Shown piece after piece: positions 61,127 through 64,000 of a stretch of 64,000 bases of DNA; within the stretch, counting starts at the first letter, position 1, and each line of letters opens with the position of its first letter. The stretch comes from Streptomyces sp. 2131.1 (lineage in GTDB: Bacteria > Actinomycetota > Actinomycetes > Streptomycetales > Streptomycetaceae), in the NCBI RefSeq assembly GCF_900105515.1, contig NZ_FNSY01000001.1, positions 6,994,001 to 7,058,000 on the forward strand. Reading direction: 5' to 3'. The notes beneath the pieces were generated by a model. The model was not told the DNA's origin and made no database searches. It was given only the letters and a program-made list of their open reading frames with translations. Both the position numbers and the translations under genes were made by a program.

Positions 61127-62695
61127 TCAGGCCGAGGACAACTGCTCGGCGATCTCCTTGACCCACGCAGCGCTCCTGGCGGGGTCGTCGAGGGACTCCG
61201 CCCACTCGTCCGGGGTCAGACCGTGGCTGGCGGGGCCCGCTTTGAGAGCGATGAGAAGAGCTCTGGCCGAGTCCCGCACGGCGGACGACGTTTGACCGCT
61301 CCCCTCGATGCCCGCTCCCGCCGCGAGCCTGTAGATCTTGCGCGCCATGGCCTGGCGTTCGCCGTTCTCGACCTTCTTCCAGAACTTCAAGGCTTCCCTC
61401 AGCGCATCAGGCCGAGAGGCGGGCGGGGCCGGGGTTTCGTCTGCCGACGCCCAGCGTTCCGGGTGGCGGACCCCGTCGTAACGCTTCATGCCCGCGCGGC
61501 CCGCCTTGTACGCGGTGAGGCCGAGGATGAGGCCGGCTGCCCCGGCGGCCAGGCCCCAGCCGACGGGATTGCTCGCCAGTCCGGCTCCGCCCGCCGTGGC
61601 GGCGACCGCCGTCACGATGCCACCCGCGGCCTTGGTGGACTCACCCACGGCGGTGAACGCCTGCTTGCCCATCTTGTTGCGCTGCTTGCCCAGCGCGTAC
61701 GCGTGCACGGTGTTCATGGTGTTCGCGTCTTCGGCGCGCCGGATATCGGCGGCCGCATCACGGGCGGCGCCCGTCGCCGCCCACGCCGCATCGATGGCCT
61801 GGGAGACGCGAGCCATGCGGTCTTCGCCCTCGCGGTCCCAGTGGCCGTCCAGCGCGATGTAGGCGTCATCTGCGGCCTGCTCGGCCTCCCGCCGGGCCAG
61901 GTCCAGCCGTGCCATGGCCCCCTCGTCGGTGCGGCCGTGCCTTTCGAGGCCTTTCAGGGCGTGGTACTTGCGAGCGGTCAGTCCGACACGTGTCGCCGCG
62001 CGGGCGCCCTTCGCCGCTCCGACCACGCTGGAGCCGATGCCGCTGACCTCGGAGGCTGTCGCGGCGTGCGCCGCCATCTGTGCCTTCGTCAGTTCCTTGG
62101 CGATGCCGAGGGCGTAGTTCCCCGCTCCGGCGGCACCGATGACCGCATCGGCCTTCTTGGAGTTCGCCTTCTTGGCCGCCGTGTGGAAGGCAGCCCCGGC
62201 CTTGTGCTTCGTAGCATCCTTCCTCGCTTTGACCGCCTCCATTCCACTGAGCACAGCGCCGGCGGTCTCCGTGACAAGGTTCTCCGAAGCCGCGGCGGTC
62301 CCCGATGCGCCGGTGGAGTGCTTGAGACCCTCGCTCGCGGTCGCGGAAGCCTGCTGGGCGAAGCCCGCGTTGGCGGGAACGTGGACGCCCTTGACGAAGG
62401 TGTCGATGAGTTCGAGGTTCTTCTTGACCTTATCGAGGACTGCGGCGATCCGTGCGTGGTAACTGTTGGGAGCCGGGAGTGGGGCGGGGTTCCCCGGTTC
62501 TGTCGTCCTGGCGGCTTCGTCGGCGCGCTGCACCGCCGCGACCGCGGCTCGATTGCCGAGACTGGCCTGGATCGCGAGGAGCGGGTGGTCCGGCGAGATG
62601 AGGGACGGATCTCCCGTCCGGCCACGCTCCCGGTTCTGCCGGGCTGGGGGCAGGACCGACTGCCGAGTCGGGTTGCGGTGGACCGGGGGGCTCAT
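61127..62695 (-). CDS. 522-aa protein with an eCIS-associated-type N-terminal motif and a hydrophobic segment
   Basis: ATG 62695 has AGGAGAGG seven bases upstream. Near residue 35-60 stands SPDHPLLAIQASLGNRAAVA then AVQRA, the LLALQxxxGNRAVxxLxQR motif found at the N-terminus of proteins associated with extracellular contractile injection systems (DUF4157-type cargo). The middle is long Ala/Lys-rich helices (IAAVLDKVKKNLELIDTFVK, HKAGAAFHTAAKKANSKKAD, RREAEQAADDAYIALDGHWD). A hydrophobic hairpin, GGIVTAVAATAGGAGLASNP then VGWGLAAGAAGLILGLTAYK, follows at about 370-410, and the C-terminus is helical (ALREALKFWKKVENGERQAM). No protease or nuclease motif is seen. A pore-forming or membrane-inserting effector is possible (inference). 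No eCIS structural gene is in the window. Confidence 0.75.
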   Translation of the reverse strand: MSPPVHRNPTRQSVLPPARQNRERGRTGDPSLISPDHPLLAIQASLGNRAAVAAVQRADEAARTTEPGNPAPLPAPNSYHARIAAVLDKVKKNLELIDTFVKGVHVPANAGFAQQASATASEGLKHSTGASGTAAASENLVTETAGAVLSGMEAVKARKDATKHKAGAAFHTAAKKANSKKADAVIGAAGAGNYALGIAKELTKAQMAAHAATASEVSGIGSSVVGAAKGARAATRVGLTARKYHALKGLERHGRTDEGAMARLDLARREAEQAADDAYIALDGHWDREGEDRMARVSQAIDAAWAATGAARDAAADIRRAEDANTMNTVHAYALGKQRNKMGKQAFTAVGESTKAAGGIVTAVAATAGGAGLASNPVGWGLAAGAAGLILGLTAYKAGRAGMKRYDGVRHPERWASADETPAPPASRPDALREALKFWKKVENGERQAMARKIYRLAAGAGIEGSGQTSSAVRDSARALLIALKAGPASHGLTPDEWAESLDDPARSAAWVKEIAEQLSSA

Positions 62696-63089
62696 GACGT
62701 ACCTCTCCTGTGCCGGACCGGGCGACTGGAGAGTAGTGAGGCCGGACCAACAGAAGAAGTACGGTGGGAAGACTTTTCATCGCTCACCACGGGTGCGGCC
62801 CTCACCTGGCGGAGGCACCACGTTCCGACTCGGAACCCACGCGCGCCGGGCCAGTCGTCCACGCCGTTGGCACGATCACCGCCCCTGGCCGACAGTCCCT
62901 GCCCCAAGCTGCCCATAGCGGGAGTTCCGCGGTCGGAAGGTGTGCGGGGTGCACGTCCTGGGCGGATCACCGTGGCTTCCTCGCAGTTGGGCTTCCGCGG
63001 GGACCTTTGGAGTGGCCCAACTGCCGCGATGGCGAGCCTGAAGGTGGGGCCGGGCGGCCGGTGCGGACCATGGAGAGGGCGCCTTTCGA
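62696..63089. other. no supported gene
   Basis: About 390 bp upstream of the 522-aa gene and of the STAS block; only out-of-frame ORFs. The promoter of the 522-aa gene must lie here, but no motif is clear. Confidence 0.3.
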
Positions 63090-63215
63090 CGTGACACCCG
63101 ACGGGTTCTCGGTATCCCGCTGGGCCCGGCGGAGACGGACGGGACCACCCGCTGGACTCTCGTCATCCCCGCCACCAATCCGCACACCCAACCGGCAACG
63201 AATCAACCTGTATGA
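63090..63215 (+). pseudogene. C-terminal fragment of a gene overlapping the STAS gene
   Basis: A frame reading GPAETDGTTRWTLVIPATNP then HTQPATNQPV ends at TGA 63213-63215, overlapping the ATG of the STAS gene (ATGA). Such overlap is typical of an operon partner, for example an anti-sigma or kinase gene, but only the tail is readable and a frameshift lies near 63115. Confidence 0.35.
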
Positions 63216-63538
63216 GCCCGCTGAAAGTCACACCCCACGAAACTCCCGCCGGCCCTGTGCTGCATGTGGTTGGCGAACTCGACTACGCGAGTTCCGACGC
63301 CCTGCGCTTCCGGGCGGAGACTCTTCGTCTCTCACCTGGGCAGCGTCTGGTCATCAACCTGTCCGGTGTGGAGTTCTGCGACTCCACTGGCATCACGGCC
63401 CTCCTGGCTGCTCGCCAGCACACTCAGGCAGCGGGCGCCGCTATGGTTCTGGAGGCTGTGCCGACCCACCTGATGCGCATCTTCACTCTGGCAGGTCTGG
63501 ATCAGGTCTTCACGATTCGTCTCGGAGACTCGGCCTGA
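63212..63538 (+). CDS. STAS domain anti-sigma factor antagonist
   Basis: A 108-aa single STAS domain. TPAGPVLHVVGELDYASSDA, LRFRAETLRLSPGQRLVINL and SGVEFCDSTGITALLAARQH contain the phosphorylatable Ser in D-S-T-G, followed by MVLEAVPTHLMRIFTLAGLD and QVFTIRLG. It is like SpoIIAA/RsbV/BldG: when unphosphorylated it binds an anti-sigma kinase and frees a sigma factor. ATG 63212 overlaps the stop of the upstream fragment. The matching anti-sigma kinase is not in the window. Confidence 0.92.
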   Translation: MSPLKVTPHETPAGPVLHVVGELDYASSDALRFRAETLRLSPGQRLVINLSGVEFCDSTGITALLAARQHTQAAGAAMVLEAVPTHLMRIFTLAGLDQVFTIRLGDSA

Positions 63539-63574
63539 CCGGTTCGGGGCGTTCGGGTTCCGGTTCCGGCCGGG

Positions 63575-63832
63575 CGGCGATCGACGACGAGCTGTCGGTA
63601 GTGATCGAGCCGCTGTTGCCGAAGGTGGAGCGTCGGGCCCGGCATCCTGGGGGGCACCGAGTACGGCTCCGGCTTGGGGTCGCAACGCTGGTCAGTGGAG
63701 CGTGCGTTCGCCCACCCGCACTGGTTCCGTCGCCTGCGGACCCGCTGGGAGATCCGCGACGACGCCCACGAAGCCTTCCTCACTCCAGGGCGCGGCATCA
63801 TCTGCCGGCGTCCGCTCAAGAACCATGTGTGA
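63575..63832 (+). pseudogene. IS5-family transposase relic with internal deletion
   Basis: IDDELSVVIEPLLPKVERRA then RHPGG resembles the N-terminus of IS5 transposases (LWxxIEPLLPxxxRRxxxPGR). After a jump and frame change, QRWSVERAFAHPHWFRRLRT then RWEIRDDAHEAFLTPG matches the C-terminus (xRWVVERTxAWLHxFRRLRIRWExRxDIHEAFL). About 150 codons in between are missing. Confidence 0.75.
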
Positions 63833-63852
63833 GGCCAAGCGACAGCGGTTGT

Positions 63853-64000
63853 CTACAACGAGACCTTTCGCTCCTCGGCCTTGAGATCGCGGAGTGTCCA
63901 GAGTCCGTACAGAGCTGACAACGGTTTGACGACCAGCCACTCGCCGGGGCGATAGTCATCCGCGCGCACCAGCCTCGCTGCGAGATCCGGTCGCTGTCGA
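63853..64000 (-). CDS. partial gene at the window edge (C-terminal 48 aa)
   Basis: The minus strand runs open from the edge and reads PDLAARLVRADDYRPGEWLV, then VKPLSALYGLWTLRDLKAEE and RKVSL with TAG at 63855-63853. The composition looks coding. Too little is present to assign a family. Confidence 0.5.
   Translation of the reverse strand, partial: RQRPDLAARLVRADDYRPGEWLVVKPLSALYGLWTLRDLKAEERKVSL

Noticed and set aside
61025-63094. 689-aa plus-strand open frame
   Set aside because: Antisense to the 522-aa gene, which has a strong ribosome site and sensible composition; the plus frame is low-complexity Gly/Arg.

Overview
The window is high-GC actinobacterial DNA, most likely from Streptomyces or a close relative. 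GTG and TTG starts are common, the LysR, TetR, ArsR, MarR and XRE regulators are of actinomycete type, there is an Hsp20 next to its putative regulator, and relics of IS families common in Streptomyces are everywhere. No rRNA, tRNA, CRISPR array, replication origin or large antibiotic cluster was seen. The density of IS relics, frameshifted genes and short divergent regulator-target pairs looks like an accessory chromosome-arm or plasmid region (inference).

Layout. 0-5.5 kb: relics of an IS256-type transposase and a replication-relaxation protein, then a stress block (two DUF2267 proteins, Hsp20, a divergent putative Hsp18 regulator with two matching operators), a frameshifted leucine-rich-repeat-variant gene and an SRPBCC protein. 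6.3-9.3 kb: a second SRPBCC protein and an FdhF/YdeP molybdopterin oxidoreductase. 11-14.6 kb: two TetR-target pairs (aldehyde dehydrogenase; NTF2/SnoaL-like protein). 14.6-22.1 kb: debris of IS3, IS30, IS630 and IS5 elements and rraA/otnK-like fragments, with a few small genes and a secreted protein. 22.5-31.9 kb: DoxX/LysR pair, a decayed LysR copy, a frameshifted secreted FG-GAP protein, a truncated methyltransferase and a dehydrogenase-NTF2 fusion with divergent LysR. 32.2-39.5 kb: hydrolase-NTF2-MFS operon, the intact LysR paralogue, and an ArsR-MFS operon followed by a GNAT acetyltransferase. 39.7-45.8 kb: an IS5-type element that seems to carry a DUF6924 passenger, a very long hairpin, an IS630 element with TA duplication, a dehalogenase-like hydrolase and an integrase relic. 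45.9-52 kb: SDR/XRE pair and an uncharacterised three-gene cluster (604 aa, 301 aa, TPR protein). 52-57.8 kb: IS701 and IS256 relics, a DMT exporter/LysR pair, an AAA ATPase, a 37-G homopolymer and a second intact IS5 copy that cuts a hypothetical gene. 57.8-64 kb: RidA, a MarR/hydrolase pair with five operator-like repeats at exact 14-bp spacing, a zinc-ribbon protein, a 522-aa protein with an N-terminal motif like that of contractile-injection-associated proteins, a STAS anti-anti-sigma factor and an IS5 relic.

How the genes work together. The recurring module is one regulator divergent from, or directly upstream of, one or a few enzymes or exporters, often with a visible palindromic operator. 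Candidate uncharacterised biology lies in the 48.7-51.9 kb cluster, the 61.1-62.7 kb protein with its small neighbours, and the IS5 element with a DUF6924 cargo. Several single-base frameshifts in otherwise conserved genes, together with the poly-G tract, mean that assembly error should be excluded before calling all of them pseudogenes.
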